Position numbers and translations under genes: made by a program
The notes under the pieces: generated by a model
The model's input: the letters and a program-made list of their open reading frames with translations, nothing else
What the model was told of the DNA's origin: nothing
The model's database searches: none
Shown here: positions 26,842 to 35,533 of the stretch, piece by piece
How the letters are laid out: each line of letters opens with the position of its first letter
Position numbering within the stretch: the first letter of the stretch is position 1
Assembly: GCF_017301635.1 (NCBI RefSeq)
Contig: NZ_CP071091.1
Coordinates: 3,980,001-4,044,000 of the forward strand
Origin: Myxococcus landrumus
GTDB taxonomy: Bacteria; Myxococcota; Myxococcia; Myxococcales; Myxococcaceae
Length of the DNA: 64,000 nucleotides
Reading direction: 5' to 3'

Positions 26842-28362
26842 ATGGACCTGCTCGATTCCGACGCCTGCTATCGCGCGCTTCAGACGCGGGATGCCCGCTT
26901 CGACGGCCGGCTCTTCGTCGGAGTGACGTCGACCGGCATCTACTGCCGCCCCATCTGTCCGGCCCGCACGCCCAAGCGGGAGAACTGCACCTTCCACGCG
27001 TCCGCCGCCGCCGCGCAGGAGGAGGGCTTCCGCCCCTGTCTGCGCTGCCGCCCCGAGACGGCGCCGGACCTGGCCTCGTGGCGAGGCACCTCCAACACCG
27101 TGTCGCGCGCGCTGGCCCTCATCGCGGAAGGTGCCTTGGATGGAGGCGAGGCGGGAGTCGAAGCGCTGGGCGAGCGGCTGGGCGTGGGCGAGCGCCAGCT
27201 GCGCCGCCTCTTCAAGCAGCACCTGGGAGCCACGCCCGTGGCCGTCGCGCAGACGCGCCGCGTGCTGTTCGCCAAGCAGCTCATCCAGGAGACGCGGATG
27301 CCGCTGGCGGAGGTGGCGCTCGCGTCGGGGTTCGGCAGCGTGCGGCGCTTCAACGAGACATTCCAGGGCCTCTACCAACGCCCCCCCAGCGCGCTGCGCC
27401 GCAAGCACCTGGCCTCGGCGGAGGAGTCCTCCAGCGCCGTGGCGGAGGCGGGCGTGACGCTGCGGCTGCGCTACCGGCCTCCGTATGACTGGACATCGAT
27501 GCTCGAGTACCTCTCCGCGCGCGCCATCGACGGCGTGGAGCAGGTCTCTCGCACGGGCTACCGGCGCATGGTGTCCCAGGACGGCGGCGTGGGCACGGTG
27601 GAGGTGTCTCACGAGCCGGCGCGCAACAACCTGGTGGTGACGATTCGCTTCCCGCGTGTGGCGTCGCTGCCCGCCATCGTCGCGCGCATGCGACGGGTGT
27701 TCGACGTAGGCGCGGACATCGAGGTGATTGGTGCCCACCTCTCCAAGGACCCGTTCCTCGCGCCCCTCGTCGCCCTGCGGCCCGGGCTGCGAGCGCCGGG
27801 CGGCTGGGACGGCTTCGAGCTGGCGGTGCGAGCGATTCTGGGCCAGCAGGTGACGGTGGAGGCCGCGCGAAAGCTCGCGGGCCATCTCGTCGCCCTGTGT
27901 GGAGAAGGACTCCCGCCGCCGGAAGGACTCCCCTCGGGACTGGGCCGGACCTTCCCCTCACCCGAGCGCGTCGCGAGCACGGACCTGTCCGCGCTGGGGA
28001 TGCCCTCCGCGCGCAAGGCCACGCTGAAGGCGCTGGCGGACGCGGCGCTGGCGGACCCGCTCCTCTTCCATCCGTTCGGCACCGTCGAGGAGGGCATCGC
28101 CCGGCTGCGCTCCATCCGAGGCGTGGGCGAGTGGACCGCGCAGTACATCGCGCTGCGCGCCCTGCGAGAAACGGACGCCTTCCCGGCCAGCGACGTCGCG
28201 CTGCTGCGGAGCGCGGCGACCGATGAGGGAGCACGTCCCTCCCCCGAGGACCTGCTGCAACGCGCGGAACCCTGGAGGCCCTGGCGGGCCTATGCCGCGC
28301 AACACCTGTGGGCCGCGGACCCGGGCCCACGCACACGACTTCCGGAGGCACGTCATGGCTGA
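26842..28362 (+). CDS. Ada-AlkA fusion: methyl-phosphotriester sensor and 3-methyladenine glycosylase
   Basis: 506 aa. N-terminal Ada zinc domain (1-75): ligands C35, C39, C66 and C69 in YCRPICPAR and CLRCRPE. C35 is the expected methyl acceptor from DNA phosphotriesters. An AraC-type HTH follows (about 80-190, LGVGERQLRRLFKQHLG, LASGFGSVRRFNETF). The AlkA N-domain (200-300) and HhH-GPD glycosylase (310-490) come next, with RGVGEWTAQYIALRAL and catalytic D451 in FPASDVALLRS. The enzyme excises alkylated bases and probably induces its own operon. The stop overlaps the ogt start by 8 nt. Confidence 0.96.
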   Translation: MDLLDSDACYRALQTRDARFDGRLFVGVTSTGIYCRPICPARTPKRENCTFHASAAAAQEEGFRPCLRCRPETAPDLASWRGTSNTVSRALALIAEGALDGGEAGVEALGERLGVGERQLRRLFKQHLGATPVAVAQTRRVLFAKQLIQETRMPLAEVALASGFGSVRRFNETFQGLYQRPPSALRRKHLASAEESSSAVAEAGVTLRLRYRPPYDWTSMLEYLSARAIDGVEQVSRTGYRRMVSQDGGVGTVEVSHEPARNNLVVTIRFPRVASLPAIVARMRRVFDVGADIEVIGAHLSKDPFLAPLVALRPGLRAPGGWDGFELAVRAILGQQVTVEAARKLAGHLVALCGEGLPPPEGLPSGLGRTFPSPERVASTDLSALGMPSARKATLKALADAALADPLLFHPFGTVEEGIARLRSIRGVGEWTAQYIALRALRETDAFPASDVALLRSAATDEGARPSPEDLLQRAEPWRPWRAYAAQHLWAADPGPRTRLPEARHG

Positions 28363-28891
28363 GACGCTTCGCTTCATCATCGACAAGACGGACACACCCA
28401 TCGGCGAGCTCATCGTCGTCGCGGACCCCGAGGGCCACCTGCGCGCGGTGGACTGGACGGAGCACGCAGGGCGCATGCGGCAGTTGCTGCGGCTGCACTA
28501 TGGCGAGAAGGGCTACGTGCTCGAGGAGGGAAAGAACCCTGGCGGCCTCACCGAGATGATGCGGGCGTACTTCGCGGGGAAGCTGGACGCCATCGACAGC
28601 CTGCCCTCCCGCACCGCGGGCACCGCGTTCCAGCGCGAGGTGTGGGCGGCGCTGCGCGAAATCCCCTGCGGGGACACCGTCTCGTACTCGGCGCTGGCCC
28701 AGCGCATCGGCCGGCCCGCGGCGGTGCGCGCGGTGGGGATGGCCAATGGCGCCAATCCCGTGGGCATCGTCGTCCCGTGTCATCGCGTGGTGGGCGCGAA
28801 TGGCTCGCTCACGGGCTACGGTGGCGGCATCGAGCGAAAGCGCTGGCTGCTCGCGCACGAAGCGAAGGCCCGTGCTTCTTCCGCTGCCTGA
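28355..28891 (+). CDS. ogt: Methylated-DNA-[protein]-cysteine S-methyltransferase
   Basis: 178 aa from the ATG at 28355, overlapping the Ada-AlkA stop. Active-site PCHRVVG with C142 as methyl acceptor from O6-methylguanine; helix-turn-helix part TVSYSALAQRIGRPAAVRAVGMANGANP. It lacks Ada's N-terminal domains, so it is an Ogt-type suicide enzyme. With the preceding fusion it divides E. coli Ada's functions over two coupled genes. No separate Ada regulator is seen. Confidence 0.96.
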   Translation: MAETLRFIIDKTDTPIGELIVVADPEGHLRAVDWTEHAGRMRQLLRLHYGEKGYVLEEGKNPGGLTEMMRAYFAGKLDAIDSLPSRTAGTAFQREVWAALREIPCGDTVSYSALAQRIGRPAAVRAVGMANGANPVGIVVPCHRVVGANGSLTGYGGGIERKRWLLAHEAKARASSAA

Positions 28892-28951
28892 AATCCTCCC
28901 CGCGATTATTCAGTCGCCCCGACGTCCCCCACTCCACAGAGGCCCCTTTCC

Positions 28952-29767
28952 ATGCCCATCGCTCCGCCGAGTTCCATCCGCGAGTTTCGCCAGCTCCACC
29001 AGTCCGGACTGCTGTTGCTGGTCAATGCGTGGGACGCCGGCAGCGCCCGCGTCATGGAGAGCCTGGGAGCCAAGGCCATCGCCACGACGAGCGCCGGCCT
29101 GGCCTGGTCCCAGGGCTACCCCGATGGAGACCTGCTCCCGGTGAGCCGGCTCCTGGACGCCGTGGCCTCCATCGCCCGGGTGGTGAAGGTGCCGCTGACG
29201 GTGGACATGGAGGGGGGCTACTCGAACGAGCCGCACGCGGTGGGGGAGCTGGCCGCGGGCGTCCTGGACGCGGGCGCCGTCGGCATCAACCTGGAGGACG
29301 GCACGGGCACGGTGGACCTGCTGTGCGCGAAGATTGAAGCCGTGAAGCTCGCCGCGGCGCGCAAGAGCGTGGACCTGTTCGTGAACGCGCGCACGGATGT
29401 GTTCCTGCGCGGAATCGGCCCCGCGGAGCGTCGCGTCGAGGAGACGCTGGCGCGAGCCCGCCGCCTGCGGGACGCGGGCGCGGACGGCCTCTTCGTCCCT
29501 GGCGTGAAGGCCCCCGCCGACATCAAGGCCATCGCCTCCGAGGCGGGCCTGCCCCTGAACGTCATGGCGATGGTGGGCATGTCCCATGCCTCGGAGCTGG
29601 AGGCGCTGGGAGCGCGCCGCCTCAGCTCGGGCGCGAACATCGCCACGGCCACCCTGGGACGCGTGGCGGCGCTCACCACGGAGTTCCTGCGCAATGGCGG
29701 CGCGGTGTCCCCGCCGGAAGCGGGCATCACCTACCCCGCCATCAACGCCCTGCTGACGCGCCCCTGA
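28952..29767 (+). CDS. Isocitrate lyase / PEP mutase family protein
   Basis: 271 aa TIM barrel of the ICL/PEPM superfamily: LLLVNAWDAGSARVMESLGAKAIATTSAGLAW, metal-site VPLTVDMEGGYS, GINLEDGTG and VNARTDVFL. It lacks the KKCGH catalytic motif of isocitrate lyase. It probably acts in C-C or P-C bond cleavage such as oxaloacetate, carboxy-PEP or methylisocitrate-like substrates; the exact reaction is not readable. It stands alone behind ogt. Confidence 0.88.
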   Translation: MPIAPPSSIREFRQLHQSGLLLLVNAWDAGSARVMESLGAKAIATTSAGLAWSQGYPDGDLLPVSRLLDAVASIARVVKVPLTVDMEGGYSNEPHAVGELAAGVLDAGAVGINLEDGTGTVDLLCAKIEAVKLAAARKSVDLFVNARTDVFLRGIGPAERRVEETLARARRLRDAGADGLFVPGVKAPADIKAIASEAGLPLNVMAMVGMSHASELEALGARRLSSGANIATATLGRVAALTTEFLRNGGAVSPPEAGITYPAINALLTRP

Positions 29768-29789
29768 GCCGCTTCATCCAGGGGCATGT

Positions 29790-29815
29790 GGCGGCTCGCA
29801 TCTCCGCGAGCCGCC
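29790..29815. terminator. Bidirectional hairpin between the PEP-mutase-like and MaoC genes
   Basis: GGCGGCTCGC / GCGAGCCGCC, a perfect 10-bp stem with a 6-nt loop in the convergent gap. Confidence 0.6.
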
Positions 29816-29835
29816 CTCCCTGAGGCACAGGCGCG

Positions 29836-30285
29836 CTACTTCGCCTCGGGGCGCCGCGCGAAGAGCGCGTTGGCGATTTCAGTCATCACCACCTCGCCGG
29901 CCTGATTGCGGACCTCGAAGCGGAACTTGATGGCGCCTCGGTCCGCCTTGCTTCGCGAGGGCGTCAGCGAGATGACCTCGAACCGCGCGGTCAGCGCGTC
30001 GCCGGGCCGCACCGGACGCAGCCACTTCAGCTCGTCCAGCCCGGGAGACCCCAGGCTCGCGGAGCCCTTCAACAGGTTCTCCACCACGAGCTTGTGGCAG
30101 ATGGACGCGGTGTGCCATCCGCTCGCGATGATGCCGCCGAAGATGCCCTCGCGCCCTCCTTCATCACTCAGGTGGAAGGGCTGCGGGTCGAACTGCTTCG
30201 CGAAGGCGATGATCTCCTCCCGCGAGATGACGTAGGGCCCGGCCTCACTCGCCTCGCCGGGCTGAAAGTCTTCAAAGTAGCGCAT
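29836..30285 (-). CDS. MaoC-like (R)-hydratase
   Basis: 149 aa from the ATG at 30285, preceded by GAGAGGAG; upstream in-frame codons are atypical. Single hot-dog domain with the hydratase-2 dyad region FAKQFDPQPFHL and GWHTASICHKL. The family hydrates enoyl-CoA to (R)-3-hydroxyacyl-CoA, or acts as a mesaconyl/nodulation-type dehydratase. No fatty-acid genes adjoin it, so the substrate is unassigned. Confidence 0.9.
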   Translation of the reverse strand: MRYFEDFQPGEASEAGPYVISREEIIAFAKQFDPQPFHLSDEGGREGIFGGIIASGWHTASICHKLVVENLLKGSASLGSPGLDELKWLRPVRPGDALTARFEVISLTPSRSKADRGAIKFRFEVRNQAGEVVMTEIANALFARRPEAK

Positions 30286-30445
30286 GAAACTCCTCTCCCG
30301 GCCTTCCATAGGCCGCTTGAGGGAGCGAGGCAACGGATTGAAACCGCCGTCACGACAGGCGACCACATTTCCCCGTCTTTCTCGCTTCATTCCACTCATG
30401 ACAAGATGAGCGAGTCGCACCCGACATGCATCACCAGGAGACACC

Positions 30446-30712
30446 ATGTTCGCGAAGCTCAAGAGCCAGCGGTCCATGTTGCTGTCCATGTCCATGTTGC
30501 TCGTGCTGGGATTCGCCGCCCTGTCGGTCGGAGAGTCTCCCGCCGCGCTCTCCGAGGAGGAAGATGATGCCCTGTGCAGCGAGGTGGTGAGCACGCCACC
30601 GCCCAGCATGGTGCTCGCCGACAGCGAATACTCCGCCGCGGCGTGCCGGCCCACGTGTGTGGGACCGTGCTGGATTTGCGTCATCGGTGTCTGTGAAAAC
30701 CGCTGTATGTGA
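30446..30712 (+). CDS. Small exported Cys-rich protein
   Basis: 88 aa with an AGGAG ribosome site before the ATG. Signal peptide about 1-29 (MSMLLVLGFAALSVG), an acidic middle (SEEEDDALC), and a C-terminal cluster of cysteines (CRPTCVGPCWICVIGVC...C). Seven cysteines lie after the signal peptide. It is possibly a disulfide-rich secreted peptide. I find no protease, radical-SAM or transporter gene beside it, so a modified-peptide role is unsupported. It has its own strong terminator. Confidence 0.7.
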   Translation: MFAKLKSQRSMLLSMSMLLVLGFAALSVGESPAALSEEEDDALCSEVVSTPPPSMVLADSEYSAAACRPTCVGPCWICVIGVCENRCM

Positions 30713-30723
30713 TTCCTCGCCGA

Positions 30724-30751
30724 ACGCCGGACACATGGGTGTGTCCGGCGT
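30724..30751 (+). terminator. Terminator of the small Cys-rich gene
   Basis: Perfect 12-bp stem (ACGCCGGACACA / TGTGTCCGGCGT) with a 4-nt loop, 12 nt after the stop. Confidence 0.65.
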
Positions 30752-30811
30752 CAGCCAGCCACACCCTGGACGTCCAGGCCCCCGCGACCTTCAACCCCTT
30801 GCGGAGGCCCC

Positions 30812-31822
30812 ATGACGACCATCCGAGTGAATCGAGTGCAGTGCGCCGTCTGTGACAGCGTGAGTGAGCAGCGAAGCTTGGGCAGCACCTCGACCTTCGG
30901 CCATCCCGACCTGGATGGGAGACCGGACCTGCTCGCACGCACGACCCTGCGGTTCTGGGTCCAGACGTGTCCCGCGTGCGGGTACTGCGCGACCAGCCTG
31001 GACGACGCTCCCGCCGGTGCGTCCGAAGTCGTCCACTCGGAGGCCTATCTCGCCCAGTTGCATCAAGCGAACACCCCGGCCCTCGCCAACGAGTTCCTGT
31101 GCCAGGCCCTTCTCCTCGAGTCCTCCGGTGACAAGCGAGGCGCCGCCGCGGCCCGGCTGCATGCGGCGTGGACCGCCGATGACTCCCGCGACGAGGGGCT
31201 TGCCCATCGCTGCCGCACCCAGGCGGCGGACCTGCTCCTCGCCGCCCCGCCACGGCCTGAATCGAACGCACACGAAGACCTCGGCTGGCGAGGCTGGAGC
31301 GGCGTCCAGGAGGTGGACCTGTATCGCCGGGCGGGCCGGAGCGATGACGCGCGGAGGGAGGCGGAGCGTGTGCGCAGGGGAGGCGTCTCCATCCTCGTGG
31401 AGCAGCTGTTGACGTATGAGCTGGAGGCCCTCGAGCGCGGCGACACCGCGCGTCACACAGTGGGCGAAGCACTCGGCCAGCCGTCGGACACAACAGTGGG
31501 CGGAACCATCGAGGACCCGCTCCTCGGGTACCTGCTGCGTCACTATGGGCAGTTCGCCACGAAGGCGGAGCATCAAGCCGCCCGGATGAACACCTTCAAG
31601 ACGAAGGACGGAACCCGGTGGGCCACGGAGCAGCCCGAGCTGCTCGCGTTGCTCGCGGAGGGCAAGGCGGGGTTGGGCCGCATGCTGGAGCGAAGGTTCC
31701 TGGCCGAGCATCCCCACGAGGTGGTCCTCAACCGCTGCCCGCAGTGTGGCGCACTCGCGCGGACACCCCTGGCCCGCCAGTGCCGGGCCTGCCCTCATAC
31801 ATGGCGGGAGTCCGCCCGTTGA
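30812..31822 (+). CDS. Zinc-ribbon protein with helical repeat body
   Basis: 336 aa, GGAGG ribosome site. An N-terminal metal site is formed by VQCAVC (11-14) and CPACGYC (about 53-59), similar to DUF2225-type proteins. The middle (70-290) is Ala/Leu/Arg-rich and helical, TPR-like (LLAGDPxxA-type spacing is weak). The C-terminus is a rubredoxin-like ribbon (CPQCGALARTPLARQCRAC). Two zinc sites flanking a helical body suggest a protein or nucleic-acid adaptor. No catalytic motif is visible; function unknown. Confidence 0.75.
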   Translation: MTTIRVNRVQCAVCDSVSEQRSLGSTSTFGHPDLDGRPDLLARTTLRFWVQTCPACGYCATSLDDAPAGASEVVHSEAYLAQLHQANTPALANEFLCQALLLESSGDKRGAAAARLHAAWTADDSRDEGLAHRCRTQAADLLLAAPPRPESNAHEDLGWRGWSGVQEVDLYRRAGRSDDARREAERVRRGGVSILVEQLLTYELEALERGDTARHTVGEALGQPSDTTVGGTIEDPLLGYLLRHYGQFATKAEHQAARMNTFKTKDGTRWATEQPELLALLAEGKAGLGRMLERRFLAEHPHEVVLNRCPQCGALARTPLARQCRACPHTWRESAR

Positions 31823-31935
31823 GCCGTCTCACCGACCAGCCGCCAACGGGTGCGACACCACGGGTGCATCAACACCCAGGAAGACCTGGCGCGTAGGGCG
31901 CTAAGCTCCGGGCCCTGTTTCCAGGAGGAATCGAA

Positions 31936-33303
31936 ATGAGTGTCAAAACGTGGCTGGTCGCGATGGGGCTCGCGGCCGCGGGGCTCGGCTGCAGTGGAGA
32001 CGACGGTGCAACGGGGTCCCAAGGTCTCCAGGGCAGCCAAGGTACGCCCGGCCCGCAGGGAGAGCGAGGCCCCGCGGGGCCACCCGGGCAATCGTGGCAG
32101 GTCGGCACGGGGCTGGCGCTGAGCAACAACGTCCTCAACCTCCGGTTCGGAACCGGGGCGGAGTTTCCCGTCTCCGACAATGACTTGCGCCTCTCCAACC
32201 CGCGCGAGCCCTTGCCCGACAGCGCCAGCTACATCCAGAACAAGGCCAACGGCGACACCCAGACGGCCTCGTTCCGCATCTCTGGACCGGGCATCGTCCA
32301 GGAGCGCCTGGCGACGAACACCGAGCTGATCGTCGACACGTCGAAGGGAATCCCCAACACGCCCCCCTCCCCCAGCGACCCTTCCAACACGCTCCTGAGG
32401 CTCCAGAACACGCTCAACACCGGCGTGAAGTGGACCCAGTTCCCCCTGCTCACCGTGGACTCGGCGGGCAGCATCCTCGCGCGGGGCGAGGCGGGCCAGG
32501 GACCGATTCCCATGACGGGCCAAGGCGTGCGCCTCATGTGGTGGCCGCGACAGGGAGCCTTCCGCGCGGGCTATGCGGACGCCCAATGGGACAGCGCCAG
32601 CGTGGGCCTGTACTCCTGGGCCGGCGGCAACCAGACCCTCGCCAGCGGACAGGGCGCCTTCGCCATGGGCGAGCGCTGCACCGCGGGCGGCCGCAACTCC
32701 GTGTGCATGGGCAACAACAGCAGCGCCACGAGCGACTCCAGCGTCGCGCTGGGCTATCGCGTGTCGACCGGCAACTTCCCCGGCTCCTTCGTCTTCGGCG
32801 ACCAGTCGAGCCTCGACATCCACACCGTCTCCGCCCCCAACCAGTTCCTCGTCCGTGCCTCCGGTGGCATCCGACTGCGCACCAGCTCCAACCTCAACCT
32901 GGGCTGTGACGTGCCTTCCGACACCTCCGAGCTGCGGTGCACGTCCGACCGCAACGAGAAGGACGACTTCCGGAACGTCGACGGCGAGGCCCTGCTCGGC
33001 AAGGTGGCCAACCTCCCCATCTCCACCTGGCGCTACAAGCGCGAGCAGGCCGACGTGCGCCACATGGGCCCCGTCGCGCAGGACTTCCGCGCCACGTTTG
33101 GTCTCGGCACGGACAACAAGAGCATTGGCTTGCTCGACATCTCCGGCGTGAATCTCGCGGCCATCCAGGCGCTCGAGGTCCGCACCCGCGAGCTGCGTGA
33201 GAAGAGCGCCGAGGTCGACGCCCTCAAGTCCGAGATGGCCGAGCTCAAGCGCACCATGTCCCGGCTCGAGGCCGCGGTCCTCGCGAAGGACGCGCGCCCG
33301 TAG
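31936..33303 (+). CDS. Collagen-like lipoprotein with S74 self-cleaving chaperone domain
   Basis: 455 aa, AGGAGG ribosome site. Lipobox GLGC (C19) is followed at once by about ten Gly-X-Y triplets (21-52). A beta-rich middle has YadA/Hia head-like repeats near 215-275 (ASGQGAFAMG, TAGGRNSVCMG, SSVALGY). From about 335 comes a peptidase S74 / intramolecular chaperone domain: S337 and K342 in CTSDRNEKDDF form the expected Ser-Lys self-cleavage dyad, then HMGPVAQDFRATFG. A C-terminal helix with heptads (425-450) ends it. S74 domains trimerise phage tailspikes and then release themselves. Here the product would be a trimeric, lipid-anchored surface fibre. Confidence 0.85.
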   Translation: MSVKTWLVAMGLAAAGLGCSGDDGATGSQGLQGSQGTPGPQGERGPAGPPGQSWQVGTGLALSNNVLNLRFGTGAEFPVSDNDLRLSNPREPLPDSASYIQNKANGDTQTASFRISGPGIVQERLATNTELIVDTSKGIPNTPPSPSDPSNTLLRLQNTLNTGVKWTQFPLLTVDSAGSILARGEAGQGPIPMTGQGVRLMWWPRQGAFRAGYADAQWDSASVGLYSWAGGNQTLASGQGAFAMGERCTAGGRNSVCMGNNSSATSDSSVALGYRVSTGNFPGSFVFGDQSSLDIHTVSAPNQFLVRASGGIRLRTSSNLNLGCDVPSDTSELRCTSDRNEKDDFRNVDGEALLGKVANLPISTWRYKREQADVRHMGPVAQDFRATFGLGTDNKSIGLLDISGVNLAAIQALEVRTRELREKSAEVDALKSEMAELKRTMSRLEAAVLAKDARP

Positions 33304-33317
33304 CCTCCTGATGGACG

Positions 33318-33361
33318 AAGGGCCTTCGCGCATCCCACCCATGGGGAGCACGAAGGCCCTT
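33318..33361. terminator. Bidirectional hairpin after the S74 lipoprotein and the gamma-lyase
   Basis: AAGGGCCTTCG / CGAAGGCCCTT, a perfect 11-bp stem with a 22-nt loop containing its own CCCATGGG, in the convergent gap. Confidence 0.55.
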
Positions 33362-33388
33362 GAGCCTCCGGACGACGGAAGCCGCGGA

Positions 33389-34534
33389 CTACTTCACCGC
33401 GTCGAGCGCCTGCGCCAGGTCGTCGATGAGGTCCTGCGAGTCCTCGATGCCCACGGACAAGCGGATGAAGCCGTCCGCGATGCCCAGCTTCTCACGCGTC
33501 TCCTTCGGCACGGACGCGTGCGTCATGATGGCCGGGTGCTCGATGAGGGACTCGACGCCGCCGAGCGACTCGGCGCACGCGAACACCTTCGTCGTCTTGA
33601 GGAAGCGGCGCGCCGCCTCCAGGCCGCCGTGGATGTCGAACGTCAGCATGCCGCCGAAGCCCTTCATCTGCTGCTTGGCGAGCGCGTGCTGCGGATGCGT
33701 CTCCAGGCCCGGGTAGGTGACCTTCTTCACCTTCGGGTGCGTGGCGAGGAACTGGGACACCTTCATCGCGTTGAGCGCGTGCCGGTCCATGCGGACGTGG
33801 AGCGTCTTCACGCCGCGCAGCACGAGGAAGCTGTCGAACGCGCCGGACACACCGCCCACGGCGTTCTGGAGGAAGTACATCCGCTCGGCCACGTCCTCGC
33901 GGCTGGTGCAGACGAAGCCGCCCACCACGTCGCTGTGCCCGTTGAGGTACTTGGTCGTGGAGTGCGTCACCACGTCGAAGCCGAGGTCCAGCGGACGCTG
34001 GAAGTACGGCGTCATGAAGGTGTTGTCCGCGATGGCCAGGATGCCGCGCTTCTTGGCGACCTCGGCGATGCGCGCCAGGTCGATGAGCTTGAGCATCGGG
34101 TTGGTGGGCGACTCCACCCACACCATCTTCGTCTTGGGCGTGATGGCCGCCTCGAAGGCGCCCGGCTGGGACAGGTCGACGAAGGAGAAGTTCAGGCCGC
34201 TGCGCTTGAAGACCTTGTCGAAGATGCGGAAGGTGCCGCCGTACACATCGTCGGAGACGACGACGTGGTCACCGGCGTCCAGCATGTGCATCAACATGTC
34301 CGTGGCCGCCAGGCCCGAGGCGAAGGCGGCGCCGTGCTTCGCACCCTCGAGCGCGGCCAGACAATCCTGGAGCGCCTTGCGCGTGGGATTGTGCGTCCGG
34401 CTGTACTCGTAGCCCTTGTGCTCCCCAGGCCCGTCCTGGACGTAGGTGGAACTCAGGTAGACGGGGGTCATGATGGCGCCCGTCGTGGGGTCCGGCTCCT
34501 GGCCGGCATGAATCGCGAGGGTGTCGAAGCGCAT
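33389..34534 (-). CDS. Cystathionine gamma-lyase / gamma-synthase
   Basis: 381 aa PLP enzyme of the Cys/Met metabolism family: LAIHAGQEPDPTTGAI opening, YEYSRTHNPTRKALQ, FASGLAATDML, ADNTFMTPYFQRPLDLG and the PLP lysine in THSTTKYLNGHSD. Lyase and synthase cannot be separated by eye. The GVESLIEHPAIMTHAS end fits either. With the CBS-domain cystathionine beta-synthase in the same window, a lyase completing reverse transsulfuration (homocysteine to cysteine) is the more economical reading. Confidence 0.93.
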   Translation of the reverse strand: MRFDTLAIHAGQEPDPTTGAIMTPVYLSSTYVQDGPGEHKGYEYSRTHNPTRKALQDCLAALEGAKHGAAFASGLAATDMLMHMLDAGDHVVVSDDVYGGTFRIFDKVFKRSGLNFSFVDLSQPGAFEAAITPKTKMVWVESPTNPMLKLIDLARIAEVAKKRGILAIADNTFMTPYFQRPLDLGFDVVTHSTTKYLNGHSDVVGGFVCTSREDVAERMYFLQNAVGGVSGAFDSFLVLRGVKTLHVRMDRHALNAMKVSQFLATHPKVKKVTYPGLETHPQHALAKQQMKGFGGMLTFDIHGGLEAARRFLKTTKVFACAESLGGVESLIEHPAIMTHASVPKETREKLGIADGFIRLSVGIEDSQDLIDDLAQALDAVK

Positions 34535-34582
34535 GGGCGGGGACTAACACAGCCCCCTCGGCCGCGCATCAGCCCGACTGCT

Positions 34583-35344
34583 CTACTCGAACGTCCCGTG
34601 CCGACCCGCCCCCTTCGCGAACCGGGTGGCCCCCGCGATGGACTCACTCTCCAGCACCTTCACCCCACCCAGGAACTCCTGACGCAGCGCTTCCTCCAAC
34701 CCCTGCCCCGCCTGCGCATAGGCCGAAGCCCGGTCCGCGTTCATGCAAGCCTGCGGAAACGCGGCCACTTCCCGGGCGAGCGCCTCGGCCGCCTCCCGCG
34801 CCTGTCCTCTGGCAACCACCCGGTTGACCAACCCCATGGCCAGCGCCTCGTGCGCGGGCACCGGGCGGCCCGTGAGGATGAGGTCCATGGCCCGAGAGAG
34901 GCCGATGAGCCGGGGGAGCCGCACCGTGCCCCCGTCGATGAGCGGCACGCCCCAGCGCCGGCAGAAGACCCCCAGCACCGCGTCCTCCTCCACCACGCGC
35001 AGGTCACACCACAGCGCCAGCTCCAGCCCTCCCGCCACCGCATGCCCGCTGATGGCCGCGATGACGGGCTTGCCCAGCCTCATGCGCGAGGGCCCCATGG
35101 GCCCGTCCCCATCGACCTCGAGCCGAGGCAGGCGCCGCTCCGACACGGCCTTGAGGTCCGCGCCCGCGCAGAACGTCCCGCCGTCTCCGTACAGCACGCC
35201 CACGCGAGCCTCGGTGTCGGCGTCGAAGGCGCGGAACGCGTCGGCCAGGGCCTGGGCGGTGACCCCATCCACCGCGTTGCGCACCTCGGGGCGGTGGAGG
35301 ATGACGGTGGTGACGGGGCCCTGCTTCTCGACGCGCACGCTCAT
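34583..35344 (-). CDS. Enoyl-CoA hydratase/isomerase family (crotonase)
   Basis: 253 aa from the ATG at 35344; upstream in-frame sequence is not coding-like. Crotonase fold: VTTVILHRPEVRNAVDG, oxyanion-hole FCAGADLKAV and SGHAVAGGLELALWCDLRV, then LIDGGTVRLPRLIGLSRAMDLILTG. The usual catalytic Glu pair is not evident: the second position reads GVFCRRWGVPLIDGG, so hydration activity is uncertain. It is a lone gene, divergent from the methyltransferase. Confidence 0.9.
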   Translation of the reverse strand: MSVRVEKQGPVTTVILHRPEVRNAVDGVTAQALADAFRAFDADTEARVGVLYGDGGTFCAGADLKAVSERRLPRLEVDGDGPMGPSRMRLGKPVIAAISGHAVAGGLELALWCDLRVVEEDAVLGVFCRRWGVPLIDGGTVRLPRLIGLSRAMDLILTGRPVPAHEALAMGLVNRVVARGQAREAAEALAREVAAFPQACMNADRASAYAQAGQGLEEALRQEFLGGVKVLESESIAGATRFAKGAGRHGTFE

Positions 35345-35533
35345 GGCCGGAAGTCTTCCTCCCCGTGACAGCCGCCGCAATGCTCCTCGAGAGGCCGGGC
35401 GCCCCTCCCCGTGCTTCGAGGAACGGACACACCCGCCCCTCGGCGAGGCCCCGGTCGCCTCTCGGAGCTTGTTGTTCGAGGGAGAGTCGGGGATGAGTGG
35501 GGCTCGGCGGTCTGGATGGAAGGACGCGTGAGC

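Noticed and set aside
28952-29767. True isocitrate lyase (glyoxylate cycle)
   Set aside because: Too short and lacking the KKCGH motif; only the superfamily can be assigned.
30446-30712. RiPP precursor
   Set aside because: No modifying enzyme, protease or exporter nearby, and the leader is an ordinary Sec signal peptide.
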